In this document: one piece after another, positions 52,133-61,545 of the stretch | Layout of the letters: the number at the start of each line of letters is the position of its first letter | How positions within the stretch are numbered: the stretch's first letter is position 1 | Source: Thalassospira sp. | Lineage (GTDB): Bacteria; Pseudomonadota; Alphaproteobacteria; Rhodospirillales; Thalassospiraceae | Direction of reading: 5' to 3' | Assembly: GCF_002709775.1 (NCBI RefSeq) | Contig: NZ_PAQR01000003.1 | Coordinates: 24,512 to 88,511, forward strand | Length of the DNA: 64,000 nt | The notes under the pieces: model-generated | Told to the model about the DNA's origin: nothing | What the model saw: the letters and a program-made list of their open reading frames with translations, nothing else | Databases searched by the model: none | Made by a program: the position numbers and the translations under genes

Positions 52133-55100
52133 TTATTTGTTGTCGTTATTGCGGTTGGTCAACTGCTTGGTGGTCTGATCAAGCCGTTCGGCAAGAACAC
52201 GGATCAGCTGGTTTGAAACCGCCTGGTCCTGTCGGACAAGGCCAAGGAATTCGGCCTTGTCGAGTTTCAGGACCGTCATGTCCTCGACCGCACGGATCGT
52301 TGCCGAACGCGGTGCATCGACAAGAAGCGCAATCTCGCCAATGACTTCTTTGGCATGGACGTCACGCAGTTTGAGCGTCTGGTGTTCATCGGTGGTCAGC
52401 CAGATTTCACCGCGCCCGGAAATGACGATAAAGGCCGCATCGCCCGGATCCCCCTGTTTGACGAGAACCTCACCATGTTTGAAGGTCAGGCGCGGGCTGG
52501 TAAAGGCCAGCAGTTTGACGACACTGGGGTCGAGCCCGGCAAACAGCGGGATGGTGCGCAGCAACCGGACTTCCTGGTCGATGTCGCCACTTGCCAGTGC
52601 GGCTGCATCGTCTTCGCCTTCATCGGTGGTGGTTTCGCTGTCATCAGCCATGCTGCGGCGTTTGACCAGCTTGCCGTTCGACATATGCAATAGTGTGTCG
52701 AACTTTTCGCCGGCATGATCATCATCATCGACCCAGATCAGACTGGTATGGTCGCTTTCCCCGGTCAGATAATTGATGATGCTCTCGCGGGTTTCGCGAT
52801 CAAGTGCCGACAGGCCTTCATCTACCACCAGAAGATCCGGGTTCTTTATCAGTGCGCGGACAAGGGCGATCTTTTGACGCAATGTCTGGGACATGCGACT
52901 GCCGCCGACACCGACCTGACTTTCAAGGCCAAGCGCCACAAGCCCCTCGTAAAGTCCGCCTTCATGGGCAATTTCAAACAGGACCTCGCCCACCCGTTCT
53001 TCCGAATTTGCACGGCCATAGGCAAAGCGACCAAACAGCAAGTTATCAAGGATCGGTGCGGCCGGGGCATAGCCATCGGCCTCGAAGAAGTCGATATAGC
53101 CTGCCAGTTCTTCGGGCAGGTTTGCGCGGACTTTTGGCCGGGCCTTCAGCACGAGTTCACGGAAATCATCATCAATCACGCGCAGACGATGTCGGGCCGG
53201 GGTCAGATGCATGGCAACGTCAAGAAGACGCAGCTGGTCTTCCTTGCGCATATCATCGACCGCGACACCTTCGGTACGGCGCAGGATGTTTTTGACTTCG
53301 GGCATTTCATCGGCCGAGACAAAGCTGTAACGGTCAAAGAATTCATGCCCCGGGGGAAGGCCGGTAAACAGTTCGATCATCAGATCAAGCGTTTCACGGC
53401 CCATCTTGACCATCTTGTCGTACAGGCCGCTGTCGCGCAGGCTTTTCTGGATATAGGGGTGCGACAGGAAATCGAACCGTTTGAATTCTGTGCGCGACGG
53501 TGTCCCGAACATGATGTTCACGCCGACCGGTGCGTTGTCATTGTACTTCTCGAAATCATAGGGTTCGACAAGGTCGGACAACTGCCGTTCTGCAAGGATT
53601 TCCTTCAGACGCGGGCGTACTGTCAGAACCGATTGGACCAGTTCCGGACGTTCTTCCGGGCTGATACGGCGCAAAAGACCGATACGGTAAATGTCACGAT
53701 CAAGACCGACGACCTCAAGCAGGCGCATCAGTTCCTTTTGCAGGTCTTCACGCGATGCAAAGCCCGGTCCGACATAATCAATCCACTCGGCCGACGGATC
53801 ATAGGGGATGTTCCCCGACATCTTGATCTCGTCATACATCTCGCGGGTCAGCTTCCATGGCAATTCGGCAGGATCTGCAAGTTCGATCACATCGACGAAT
53901 TTCGGATCCGGAAAATGTTTTACCAGTTCGTGTTCCGCATTGGCGGGAACGACGTCCTTGCCGGTTTCGGTTTCAGACGGCGCCTCGTTATCGTTATCTT
54001 GTTCGAGCAGGACCGGACGGTGTTTCAAGCCGTAAAACAGGTTATCTGAAATGCTGCCGTTAAACAGATAGGCATCCGCCCCAACATAGGCCAAACGTTG
54101 CCCGACGACAGCAGCCGGCAGGGTTGATGCATCAATATCGGCGAACTGAATACGCCCGCCGGTCGGGTCGAGGATGCGTGCCAGAAGCCTTGCCAACTGC
54201 GACTTGCCGCTGTCGGATGATCCGATCAGAAGCGCCTTGCTGGGAAGGGGCATGTTAAAGGACACATTTTCAACCACGCGCGTCCCGTCATCATCGGTCC
54301 ATGACAGGGCTGCAACATCAAGCGGGCCCGTAAGCGGCTTGGAGGGTTCGGCATCAAGTTGATGTTCGGGACCCAGATCGCTTAGTTCGAACTGTTCATG
54401 AAGCTGTTCGTACTTGATGCGCGCATCGGCAAGGCGCTGATAATAGGCAAGCAGTTCTTTCCAAGGTGCGGACATGTCCTTATAGGCGGCAAGGGCCGCG
54501 ACAAGTGCACCGAAGCTGAGATCACCGGTGATCACCAGATAACCGCCAATGGAATAGAAGAAGAATGGCGTGATCTGGGCGATGAAGTTGTTCAGGAACT
54601 TGATGAAGAATTTCCGGTAATAGATTTCCTTGCGGATCTCGAAAATTCGTCCCAGACGCTGGGTGAAATGCGTCAGCTCAAAGCCCTGGGTTTCGTTTGC
54701 CCGTATATCGGTGGCACCGCCAACGGTTTCACCGATATGTTCGGACATGCGGCGCACGTTTTGTACGCGCTGCTTGCCCAGAAGATTGACGCGTTTTTGC
54801 AGTTTCGGGATCAGATAGCCCTGTAGCGGATAAAACGCGATGGCCGCCAGACCCATCAAAGGATCCTGGATAAAGATAAAGGCCGAAATCGTGATCAGGA
54901 TGCCGCCTTGATAAAGCGGCAATGAGATTGCCTCGCCAAAGAAACCGCCAAGCGGTTCGGCCTCGGCGGTGATCATCGAAACAATTTCGCCCTGACTGGT
55001 CTTGCGGAAATGCGGAACCGGGAAGCGCAGGACACGGTCAAACAACAGATAGCGCAGGCGCCGCAACAGCCGTTCGGCCATCACCCCGCGATAGACGTTG

Positions 55101-55366
55101 ATGAAATATTTGAACCCGCCATTGATGAAGACAAGGGCCAGAAAAATACCTGAAAGTGCGAACAGATACTCGATCTGGTTGAGGTCAATACCCATGATGT
55201 CATAGGGCGACCCAGCACCACCGATGGCTTCGTTGACGATCTGCTTGGGCAGATCGAGCGAGTAATACAGGAACGGGAAAGAGGCCAGCGTGATCAGTGT
55301 GAGAATGATCTGCTGGAGGCGGCTATGACGCCAGATATAGGCAAAAACCGATTTTGGCATTCGCAC
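52133..55366 (-). CDS. ABC exporter with expanded, degenerate ATPase and C-terminal cyclic-nucleotide-binding domain
   Basis: A 1077-residue protein. Residues 15-310 are a six-helix type-1 exporter domain. The ATPase begins with Walker A GSSDSGKSQ (382-390) and a Q-loop-like GADAYLFNGSISDNLFYG. It is then interrupted by about 320 residues (447-770) of charged, helical sequence. The ATPase resumes at PILDNLLFGRF with a degenerate signature (GGSRMSQTLRQKIAL) and Walker B LLVVDEGLSALD (845-856). No switch histidine follows (LIWVDDDDHAG). Residues about 932-1055 form a cNMP domain with a convincing phosphate cassette (GEIALLVDAPRSATIRA). Export substrate: unknown. Regulation by cAMP or a related nucleotide is implied. 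Activity as an ATPase is doubtful. Confidence 0.88.
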   Translation of the reverse strand: MRMPKSVFAYIWRHSRLQQIILTLITLASFPFLYYSLDLPKQIVNEAIGGAGSPYDIMGIDLNQIEYLFALSGIFLALVFINGGFKYFINVYRGVMAERLLRRLRYLLFDRVLRFPVPHFRKTSQGEIVSMITAEAEPLGGFFGEAISLPLYQGGILITISAFIFIQDPLMGLAAIAFYPLQGYLIPKLQKRVNLLGKQRVQNVRRMSEHIGETVGGATDIRANETQGFELTHFTQRLGRIFEIRKEIYYRKFFIKFLNNFIAQITPFFFYSIGGYLVITGDLSFGALVAALAAYKDMSAPWKELLAYYQRLADARIKYEQLHEQFELSDLGPEHQLDAEPSKPLTGPLDVAALSWTDDDGTRVVENVSFNMPLPSKALLIGSSDSGKSQLARLLARILDPTGGRIQFADIDASTLPAAVVGQRLAYVGADAYLFNGSISDNLFYGLKHRPVLLEQDNDNEAPSETETGKDVVPANAEHELVKHFPDPKFVDVIELADPAELPWKLTREMYDEIKMSGNIPYDPSAEWIDYVGPGFASREDLQKELMRLLEVVGLDRDIYRIGLLRRISPEERPELVQSVLTVRPRLKEILAERQLSDLVEPYDFEKYNDNAPVGVNIMFGTPSRTEFKRFDFLSHPYIQKSLRDSGLYDKMVKMGRETLDLMIELFTGLPPGHEFFDRYSFVSADEMPEVKNILRRTEGVAVDDMRKEDQLRLLDVAMHLTPARHRLRVIDDDFRELVLKARPKVRANLPEELAGYIDFFEADGYAPAAPILDNLLFGRFAYGRANSEERVGEVLFEIAHEGGLYEGLVALGLESQVGVGGSRMSQTLRQKIALVRALIKNPDLLVVDEGLSALDRETRESIINYLTGESDHTSLIWVDDDDHAGEKFDTLLHMSNGKLVKRRSMADDSETTTDEGEDDAAALASGDIDQEVRLLRTIPLFAGLDPSVVKLLAFTSPRLTFKHGEVLVKQGDPGDAAFIVISGRGEIWLTTDEHQTLKLRDVHAKEVIGEIALLVDAPRSATIRAVEDMTVLKLDKAEFLGLVRQDQAVSNQLIRVLAERLDQTTKQLTNRNNDNK

Positions 55367-55453
55367 GTCCCGTTTTGTGGATCTGGAACATCTTTGTTCC
55401 GTTTGCTCGTTTTATTGTTTGGGTAGTGTGCAGATTATGCGCCGGATGTCTGA

Positions 55454-56233
55454 TCAACCAAGATCAAAACTTTGTTCCGGCTCAATGAATCCACAAAATC
55501 CGTCTGCCACGGCGTCGGGCTTGTCATATGCCTGATAGTGATACAGCCACATCTTTGCCTTTACGTCGTCGGGCAGGGTCAAAAGTTCGTCGTAATGTGC
55601 ATGCACCCCGGAATGGCGGGGGCCAAGTTCGCAATCCTGAAAGATGATATCCGCCTTTTTGTAGAACGGCATATGGTCTTGTGGATTGAAAATCGCATCC
55701 GTGCTGAGGAAGAAAGATTTGTTCTTGCCGTGCCCGAACAGGGCATAGGAAAACATTGTGCTTTCCGGGGTGACGACGTGGGGTACGGGGATGACATCGA
55801 AATGCATGCCGTTCCAGTCAAATCCGTCCTTGGTGGTCAGCGGCACCACATCGAAGTATGACGACAGCTTGCTGTTGCCATGGTCGCTGGTTTCAAGCCC
55901 GCCGCGAAGCGAATGTTCCCACAGCGGGTCGAGCAGTTCATTGACAGCAAACAGTTCGACGCGATGGCCTTCGAAGACAAAGTAGTTGGCCAGCGCCATC
56001 CATTCCAGACCACCGATATGGTCCGAATGCAGATGGCTGATATAAACGCCATGAAAGTCGTTTGGCATATAACCCAGATTGCGCAGCGAATGGCGCGCGT
56101 CCGAACCACAGTCAATCAGCAGGCGCTGTGGCTGGTCATTGCCCGACGGGGTCGTTTCCAGAACCATGTTGCTCTGAAAATTGTCGGCGGCCATACAAAA
56201 GGCCGAGCCTGTCCCCGCAAACGTTAGTCTCAT
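55454..56233 (-). CDS. MBL-fold metallohydrolase (RNase Z-like)
   Basis: The 259-residue protein has the metallo-beta-lactamase metal motif ISHLHSDHIGGLEW, an early Asp in LLIDCGSDARHSL, later ligands in PVPHVVTPEST and FLSTDAIFNPQ, and a final His near HAHYDELLTLP and WLYHYQAYD. The layout is closest to the RNase Z/PqqB-like single-domain group, but it lacks the exosite arm of tRNase Z, so the substrate is open. It stands alone between the ABC exporter and the ion channel. Confidence 0.88.
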   Translation of the reverse strand: MRLTFAGTGSAFCMAADNFQSNMVLETTPSGNDQPQRLLIDCGSDARHSLRNLGYMPNDFHGVYISHLHSDHIGGLEWMALANYFVFEGHRVELFAVNELLDPLWEHSLRGGLETSDHGNSKLSSYFDVVPLTTKDGFDWNGMHFDVIPVPHVVTPESTMFSYALFGHGKNKSFFLSTDAIFNPQDHMPFYKKADIIFQDCELGPRHSGVHAHYDELLTLPDDVKAKMWLYHYQAYDKPDAVADGFCGFIEPEQSFDLG

Positions 56234-56347
56234 TCCCCGATCTCCCGATATTTTGTCGAAAGATTAGACGAGGTTCGGGGCGTTTAACCACCCCCTTTTA
56301 TAAGGAAAGTTCCAAATTTTGCAGGCAAGCCAATCCTGACCGGTCGA

Positions 56348-57184
56348 TCAGGTGGTTTCTTTTGACCCGTTTTCGTCTGACGGTGTGGAGCCTGATTGCG
56401 GGTTCTGTGCGGCGGCCAGTTTGCTCATTTCTGCCCGAAGTGCGCGGAGTTCCGTCATGATTTCGCGGTGATCAAGTTCGATGACATCGCGTGTCTGGGT
56501 TTCTTCAACGTCAACATGGGTCGACATCGCATCCACCACGATCGCAATGAACAGGTTGAGCACCGCAAAGGTCGTAATCAGGATGAATGGCACGAAGAAC
56601 ATCCATGCCAACGGGTAAGACTCCATCACCGGACGGACGATCCCCATCGACCAGCTTTCCAGCGTCATGATCTGGAACAGGGAATAAAGTGACGCGCCAA
56701 TATTGCCAAACCAGTCAGGGAAACCTTGCCCGAACAGCTTGGTCGCCATGACGGCCGAGACATAAAACACCAGCGACAGCAGGGTCAGAACCGAAATCAT
56801 GCCGGGAATGGCGCGCATCAGCGCTTCGACAACCTTACGCATGGAAGGCACGGTCGAAATCAGACGGAAGGCACGCAGGATACGCAGCGCACGCAGGACC
56901 GAAACCCCCTGGCCTGCAGGCAGCAGGGTGATGGCAACTATCGTGAAATCAAAGATATTCCAGGCGCGCTTGAAGAAGGCCAACCGGTAGACAACCAGTT
57001 TCATCAGAAGTTCGACGACAAAGATCGCAACGGCGATCTGATCAAGCGCGTGCAGCAGTGTGCCCGCAGCATCCATCACGGTCGGGGATGTTTCAAGCCC
57101 GAGGATGACGGCGTTCAGCGCGATGACGGCGGTGATGAAATTCTGAAAACGGCTGGATTCAACAATCCGGCGAAGAAAGTTCAT
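56348..57184 (-). CDS. voltage-gated cation channel (NaChBac-like ion transporter)
   Basis: A 278-residue six-helix channel subunit. The S4 voltage sensor has four arginines in register (VLRALRILRAFRLIS; Arg98, 101, 104, 107). The pore helix and filter are QIMTLESWSMG (TLESWS 174-179), the bacterial sodium-channel filter. S6 is AVLNLFIAIVVDAM. A C-terminal charged coiled coil (EIMTELRALRAEMSKLAA) would bundle four subunits. The ATG at 57184 has GGGAGG just upstream; a longer frame lacks it. Sodium selectivity is inferred from the Glu filter. Confidence 0.92.
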   Translation of the reverse strand: MNFLRRIVESSRFQNFITAVIALNAVILGLETSPTVMDAAGTLLHALDQIAVAIFVVELLMKLVVYRLAFFKRAWNIFDFTIVAITLLPAGQGVSVLRALRILRAFRLISTVPSMRKVVEALMRAIPGMISVLTLLSLVFYVSAVMATKLFGQGFPDWFGNIGASLYSLFQIMTLESWSMGIVRPVMESYPLAWMFFVPFILITTFAVLNLFIAIVVDAMSTHVDVEETQTRDVIELDHREIMTELRALRAEMSKLAAAQNPQSGSTPSDENGSKETT

Positions 57185-57265
57185 GATGCCTCCCGACCAG
57201 GTCGGAAAAGGGCGCTTCATTGTGCCGGATGTCACCGACGGACAGACTGCGCCGGAAAATAACAA

Positions 57266-57301
57266 CAGGGCGCAGCATCGCTATCGATGGTCTGCGCCCT
57301 G
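57266..57301 (-). terminator. terminator of accA
   Basis: Arms CAGGGCGCAG / CTGCGCCCTG enclose a 16-base loop just after the accA stop. On the minus strand the sequence continues TTGTTATTTT. Confidence 0.72.
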
Positions 57302-57310
57302 AATGGAAAA

Positions 57311-58267
57311 TCAGTTCAGGCCTTTGCGGCCCATTTCAAGGAACTTGTCACGACGGCGGGCCTTGAGAACGCCACCTTCGACATCGTCCATGCCTTCAAG
57401 GGCCTTGATGATCGCATTACCAACCCGTTTGCAGGCTTCCTTGGCATTGCGCTGTGCACCGCCAAGCGGCTCGGGCACGATTTCATCAATGACGCCAAGC
57501 TGCAACAGATCCTGTGCGGTCAGACGCAGCGCTTCTGCTGCGGTTTTGGCTTCTTCGCCAGAACGCCAAAGGATCGATGCGCACCCTTCCGGTGAAATCA
57601 CCGAATAGATCGAGTTTTCAAGCATCAGCACCGAGTTTGCGACGGCCAAGGCAATCGCGCCACCCGATCCGCCTTCACCGATGATCACGGAAACCAGCGG
57701 CACCTTGATATCAAGGCAGGCTTCGATCGAACGCGCGATGGCTTCGGACTGGCCACGTGCTTCGGCATCGGCACCCGGGAATGCACCGGCGGTATCAACA
57801 AGGGTCACAACCGGAATGTTGAACCGTTCAGCCATACGCATCAGGCGGATCGCCTTGCGATAGCCTTCCGGGCGGGCAGAACCGAAATTGTGTTTCACGC
57901 GGGTTTCGGTGTCGCGGCCTTTTTCATGGCCAATCACCATCACCGTGCGGCCCTGCAAACGACCAAAGCCGCCGATGATTGCGGCGTCTTCGCCAAACTG
58001 GCGGTCACCGGACAGCGGGGTAAAATCGTCAAACAGGTTGGCGATATAGTCGGTGAAATGCGGACGATCCGGATGGCGCGCCACCTGGGTTTTCTGCCAG
58101 GGGGTCAGCTTGCCATAGGTGCCCTGCAAAAGCTTGGTCAGCTTTTCCTGCAGGCGCGACACCTCGTCTGCGATGTTGACTTCGTCATTGCCCGTCAGGT
58201 GACGGAGCTCTTCGATCTTGCCTTCAAGTTCGGCGATCGGCTTTTCAAAATCGAGGAAGTTATGCAT
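57311..58267 (-). CDS. accA: acetyl-CoA carboxylase carboxyltransferase subunit alpha
   Basis: The 318-residue protein starts [20 protein letters not shown], has [19 protein letters not shown] and [19 protein letters not shown]. The crotonase-like oxyanion region is [19 protein letters not shown], followed by [19 protein letters not shown] and [14 protein letters not shown]. Length and phrases match AccA throughout. With AccD it transfers the carboxyl from biotin to acetyl-CoA, the first step in fatty acid synthesis. It is a single-gene unit with its own terminator. Confidence 0.97.
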   Translation of the reverse strand: MHNFLDFEKPIAELEGKIEELRHLTGNDEVNIADEVSRLQEKLTKLLQGTYGKLTPWQKTQVARHPDRPHFTDYIANLFDDFTPLSGDRQFGEDAAIIGGFGRLQGRTVMVIGHEKGRDTETRVKHNFGSARPEGYRKAIRLMRMAERFNIPVVTLVDTAGAFPGADAEARGQSEAIARSIEACLDIKVPLVSVIIGEGGSGGAIALAVANSVLMLENSIYSVISPEGCASILWRSGEEAKTAAEALRLTAQDLLQLGVIDEIVPEPLGGAQRNAKEACKRVGNAIIKALEGMDDVEGGVLKARRRDKFLEMGRKGLN

Positions 58268-58425
58268 CAGTGCATCATATCCGACTGGGAAACAATGGGG
58301 CGGAACATAGTATATCGGCCCGCTACGTCAAGGGCGGAGCTAAGAGCAGTCCATATTTTCCGTTTACGTAAGAATTATGGCGTAGTGTTCACACATCACA
58401 CCCGACAGTTTGCACGTGGAACCCC

Positions 58426-58920
58426 ATGACGTCCAGTATCGAGATCACACTCGTCGAAACCCCTGATGAAGTTTCGTTTGAAAGGCTTGTTGAAATCCTG
58501 CTTGGCGCTTTTGCCTTTCAGGACGGTATCGTTGATCCGCCAAGCTCCGCCAAAGCGGTTTCGGTTTCCGAACTGCAATGGCGTTTCGCCCGCGACACGC
58601 TGTTTGTCGCCCGCGATGGCATGAGCAATGTCATCGGCCAAATCTGGCTCGAGGATGTCGGCAAGGATGCCTACCTTTACAAACTGTCGGTTGACCCAGC
58701 GCTAAAGGGATCGGGTGCAGGCAAGGCATTGGTCGAAGCAGCCTGCGCCTTCGCGCGAGATCGCGGTAAACAGAATATGCGCCTTCATGTGCGGATCGAG
58801 CTTGAAGACAATATCGCGTTCTTTAAGTCGCGCGGTTTTGAGATCGCCGGCGAAGGTGTTCACGAGGGTTATGACAGAACCACGTTCTGGAAGATGGCGC
58901 GCAACCTTTTGCCTGCCTGA
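58426..58920 (+). CDS. GNAT family N-acetyltransferase
   Basis: The 164-residue protein has the GNAT core. Motif A is YLYKLSVDPALKGSGAGKAL, with the acetyl-CoA pyrophosphate loop (Gly-Ser-Gly-Ala-Gly), and motif B is NIAFFKSRGFEIAGEG. The N-terminal third is not conserved in form. The acceptor is unknown. It is divergent from accA across about 160 bases and converges with the malyl-CoA lyase gene. Confidence 0.9.
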   Translation: MTSSIEITLVETPDEVSFERLVEILLGAFAFQDGIVDPPSSAKAVSVSELQWRFARDTLFVARDGMSNVIGQIWLEDVGKDAYLYKLSVDPALKGSGAGKALVEAACAFARDRGKQNMRLHVRIELEDNIAFFKSRGFEIAGEGVHEGYDRTTFWKMARNLLPA

Positions 58921-58924
58921 ACAG

Positions 58925-58953
58925 AAAAGGGGCGCAGTTGTAATCTGCGCCCC
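58925..58953. terminator. terminator between convergent GNAT and malyl-CoA lyase genes
   Basis: GGGGCGCAG / CTGCGCCCC arms with a 7-base loop, preceded by AAAA on the plus strand, which gives a T-run for the minus-strand lyase gene. Confidence 0.75.
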
Positions 58954-58983
58954 CGCTAACCCGTCTTGGATCGGTTTGGAAAA

Positions 58984-59970
58984 TTAACCCGCGTCGCGTG
59001 CGGCGATGGCTTCGGCCTGACGCACCATGACTTCGGCCTGTTTGATCGATGCGATATCAATCAGGCGACCATCAAGGGCGACGGCACCGGCCCCTTCGGC
59101 CTGGGCTTTTTCCATGGCTTCGAGGATGCGTTTGGCCTTGGTGACTTCTTCTTCCGACGGTGAATAGACCTCGTTCGAAAGGCCAATCTGGCTTGGGTGA
59201 ATGGCCCATTTGCCCTCACAACCCAGCACCATGGCGCGGGCTGCCTGGGCGCGGTAGCCATCAGGATCAGAGAAATCGCCAAACGGACCGTCAATCGGGC
59301 GCAGGCCATTGGCGCGTGCGGCCACCACCATGCGGGCAATGGCGTAGTGCCACATATCGCCCCAGTGATAGTCGCGTGGATTGTCGCCATCCTTGTCGGT
59401 CAGAACGCCATAATGCGGGTTCGGTCCGCCGATGCCGGTCGTCATCGCCTTGGTCGAGGCGGCGTAATCGGCCACACCGAAATGCAGGCTTTCGTTGCGC
59501 GGGGAGGCCGCGGCAATTTCGTGGATGTTTTGCATGCCAAGGGCGGTTTCAATGATCAGCTCAAACCCGATGCGCTTTTTGCGGCCCTTTGCCGTTTCGA
59601 TCTGGGTTGCCATCATATCAAGGGCGTAAACGTCGGCTGCAGTTCCGACCTTCGGGATCATGATCAGATCCAGTCGATCACCGGCCTGTTCGAGAACATC
59701 GACAACGTCCCGATACATATAGTGGGTATCAAGGCCGTTGATGCGGACTGAGAGAACCTTGTCGCCCCAGTCGATATCGTTGATGGCAGCGATGATGTTC
59801 TTGCGCGCCTGTTCCTTATCACTGGGCGCAACGGCGTCTTCCAGATCAAGGAAAATGGCATCGGCCTTGGATTTTGCGGCCTTTTCAAACAGTTCGATCC
59901 GGCTGCCGGGAACGGCAAGTTCGGACCGGTTCAGACGTGCCGGGGCCGGGGTCGGTGGGGTGAAGCTCAT
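58984..59970 (-). CDS. mcl: L-malyl-CoA/beta-methylmalyl-CoA lyase (HpcH/CitE family)
   Basis: A 328-residue TIM-barrel lyase. The start has LNRSELAVPGSRIELFEKAA, with the CoA-binding Arg. Metal-binding acids are in AIFLDLEDAVAP (Glu, Asp) and GFELIIETALGMQNI. Later phrases include DYAASTKAMTTGIGG, MVLGCEGKWAIHPSQIGL and a C-terminal helical lid. It cleaves L-malyl-CoA to acetyl-CoA and glyoxylate and methylmalyl-CoA to propionyl-CoA and glyoxylate. Closely related enzymes include the Mcl1 of Rhodobacter. No ethylmalonyl-CoA pathway genes adjoin it here. Confidence 0.9.
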   Translation of the reverse strand: MSFTPPTPAPARLNRSELAVPGSRIELFEKAAKSKADAIFLDLEDAVAPSDKEQARKNIIAAINDIDWGDKVLSVRINGLDTHYMYRDVVDVLEQAGDRLDLIMIPKVGTAADVYALDMMATQIETAKGRKKRIGFELIIETALGMQNIHEIAAASPRNESLHFGVADYAASTKAMTTGIGGPNPHYGVLTDKDGDNPRDYHWGDMWHYAIARMVVAARANGLRPIDGPFGDFSDPDGYRAQAARAMVLGCEGKWAIHPSQIGLSNEVYSPSEEEVTKAKRILEAMEKAQAEGAGAVALDGRLIDIASIKQAEVMVRQAEAIAARDAG

Positions 59971-60371
59971 GGTAACGTTTCTCCAGAACCTGTCATTTCA
60001 ATCAGTGCTTCGCAGGCGACGGATCATCAAGGGATCATCGCGCGAAGCATGTGGCGTATTATTGCGTCCCGTTTTCGGGATCGTACCGTGGCCGCCGTGA
60101 CAGTTATGTGGTCTGCGAACATTGTGCGTCGCAGTAATCCTGTGACTAATTTATGGTGCGGATGCGAATGGTGGCAAGTCTTAAAACGGGTATTGTTCTA
60201 GTGCTTTCGACGCAGGCGCGTGGAACAGCATGGCTACTTAAGAAAAACTCGAGATAAGCCCGATAAAGCAATAGCCCCTTAACCGGACTGTCGTTAGATT
60301 ACCGACGATATCGGGAGTGCCGCCAAACGTGCACCCGAAAGACCCCATCAGCAGGTAGTACCAAACGGCCC
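59971..60371. other. 401-base intergenic region, divergent promoters
   Basis: No frame with coding character and no RNA gene was recognised. The region separates the divergent malyl-CoA lyase and diguanylate cyclase genes and must hold both promoters. It is A/T-richer around 60225-60310. Confidence 0.5.
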
Positions 60372-61532
60372 ATGCGTCGCGCTTATTCCATCGTTGTTTC
60401 TGCCGGTCTGGCGCCTGCGCTCATCATGGGGGCGTGCCTTGTACTGGCCGTTTCACCGACGCTGGTGCCAGCAGAACTATCGGGGCTTGTGCGATATGGG
60501 CCGTTTTTGCTGGCGGTTCTGGGCGGGGCGATTGGCTGGTGGTTTAACCGCGGACGTGCGGTTTTCGTCATGCTTTTGTTGCTGATTTGCTATTGGCTTC
60601 TGGTTGGCAACGGGGCGGGGATTTCAGCGGAGGGACTGGCGTTCCTTCGGATTGCGACGCTTTATCTGATCCCGATCAACCTGCTTTTGCTGGGCTTCAC
60701 CGCCGAGCGCGGTGTTTTAAACCCGCGCGGCATTGCCCGGATGCTGGTTCTGGGGTTGCAGATATTTGTCATGCTGATGCTGGCCGGTCAGCCGGATGTC
60801 GGATCAGCCCTGCATCGTGTGCTTGATACGCGGTTCTTTGTCAGTACCGGCATTCTTGGGGCTATGCCCCATCCGGCGATGATCATTTCGGTTATCGCGG
60901 TGGTGTTGCTTTTGATTCGGCACAAGCCGCTTGAGACCAGCTTTGCCGCCGCGATCATTGCGATTGATGTGGCAGCGGTGATGGGCACCGGGGTTATTCA
61001 ATACGGATATCTGGCGGCAACCGGTGTGGTTCTGGCGGGGCTGGCGCAGGAAGCCTGGCGGATGGCGTTTGTTGATGATCTGACCGGGTTGCCCGGCAGG
61101 CGTGCGCTCGGGCATGCGATGGCCGAGCTTGGCAATCAATATGCGATTGCGATGCTGGACGTTGATCACTTCAAGAAGTTCAACGACACCTATGGCCATG
61201 ATGTTGGCGATATCGTTTTGAAAAAGGTCGCACGTGAACTCGCTCGTGTTGGCGGCGGCGGCAAGGCATATCGCTATGGCGGCGAGGAATTCGCCGTGCT
61301 GTTTGCCGGGCGCACAGCAGAGCGCGCGCAAGAACCGCTTGATGCCCTGCGTCAGCGGATTGCGGATAACAAGATTACTCCGCCCGAAAAAAACAAATCC
61401 GTTTCAGTCACCATTTCGGTTGGTGTGTGCGAACGTGACGAAGACACCACCGACCCGTGGGCGGTGCTGAAAAGTGCCGACCAGAAGCTTTATCAGGCAA
61501 AGCAATCAGGCCGAAATCGGGTTGTGATTTAA
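60372..61532 (+). CDS. membrane diguanylate cyclase (GGDEF domain)
   Basis: The 386-residue protein has about seven hydrophobic helices in residues 8-225, forming an unclassified membrane sensor. A GGDEF domain follows from DDLTGLPGRRALGHAM (about 235). The metal site is AMLDVDHFKKFNDTYGHDVGD and the active motif is RYGGEEFAVLF (GGEEF at 303-307). The inhibitory RxxD site expected five residues before GGEEF is absent (GGGGKAYRYGGEEF), so product inhibition by c-di-GMP is probably lacking. The first ATG is used; the ribosome site is weak. Confidence 0.92.
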   Translation: MRRAYSIVVSAGLAPALIMGACLVLAVSPTLVPAELSGLVRYGPFLLAVLGGAIGWWFNRGRAVFVMLLLLICYWLLVGNGAGISAEGLAFLRIATLYLIPINLLLLGFTAERGVLNPRGIARMLVLGLQIFVMLMLAGQPDVGSALHRVLDTRFFVSTGILGAMPHPAMIISVIAVVLLLIRHKPLETSFAAAIIAIDVAAVMGTGVIQYGYLAATGVVLAGLAQEAWRMAFVDDLTGLPGRRALGHAMAELGNQYAIAMLDVDHFKKFNDTYGHDVGDIVLKKVARELARVGGGGKAYRYGGEEFAVLFAGRTAERAQEPLDALRQRIADNKITPPEKNKSVSVTISVGVCERDEDTTDPWAVLKSADQKLYQAKQSGRNRVVI

Positions 61533-61545
61533 CGAGGCCTGGACC

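Noticed and set aside
52715..54049. 444-codon plus-strand frame inside the ABC exporter gene, first suspected as a nested gene in the insertion
   Set aside because: It has no recognisable motifs, no ribosome site and a biased composition typical of antisense frames. The minus-strand frame is continuous with domain motifs on both sides.
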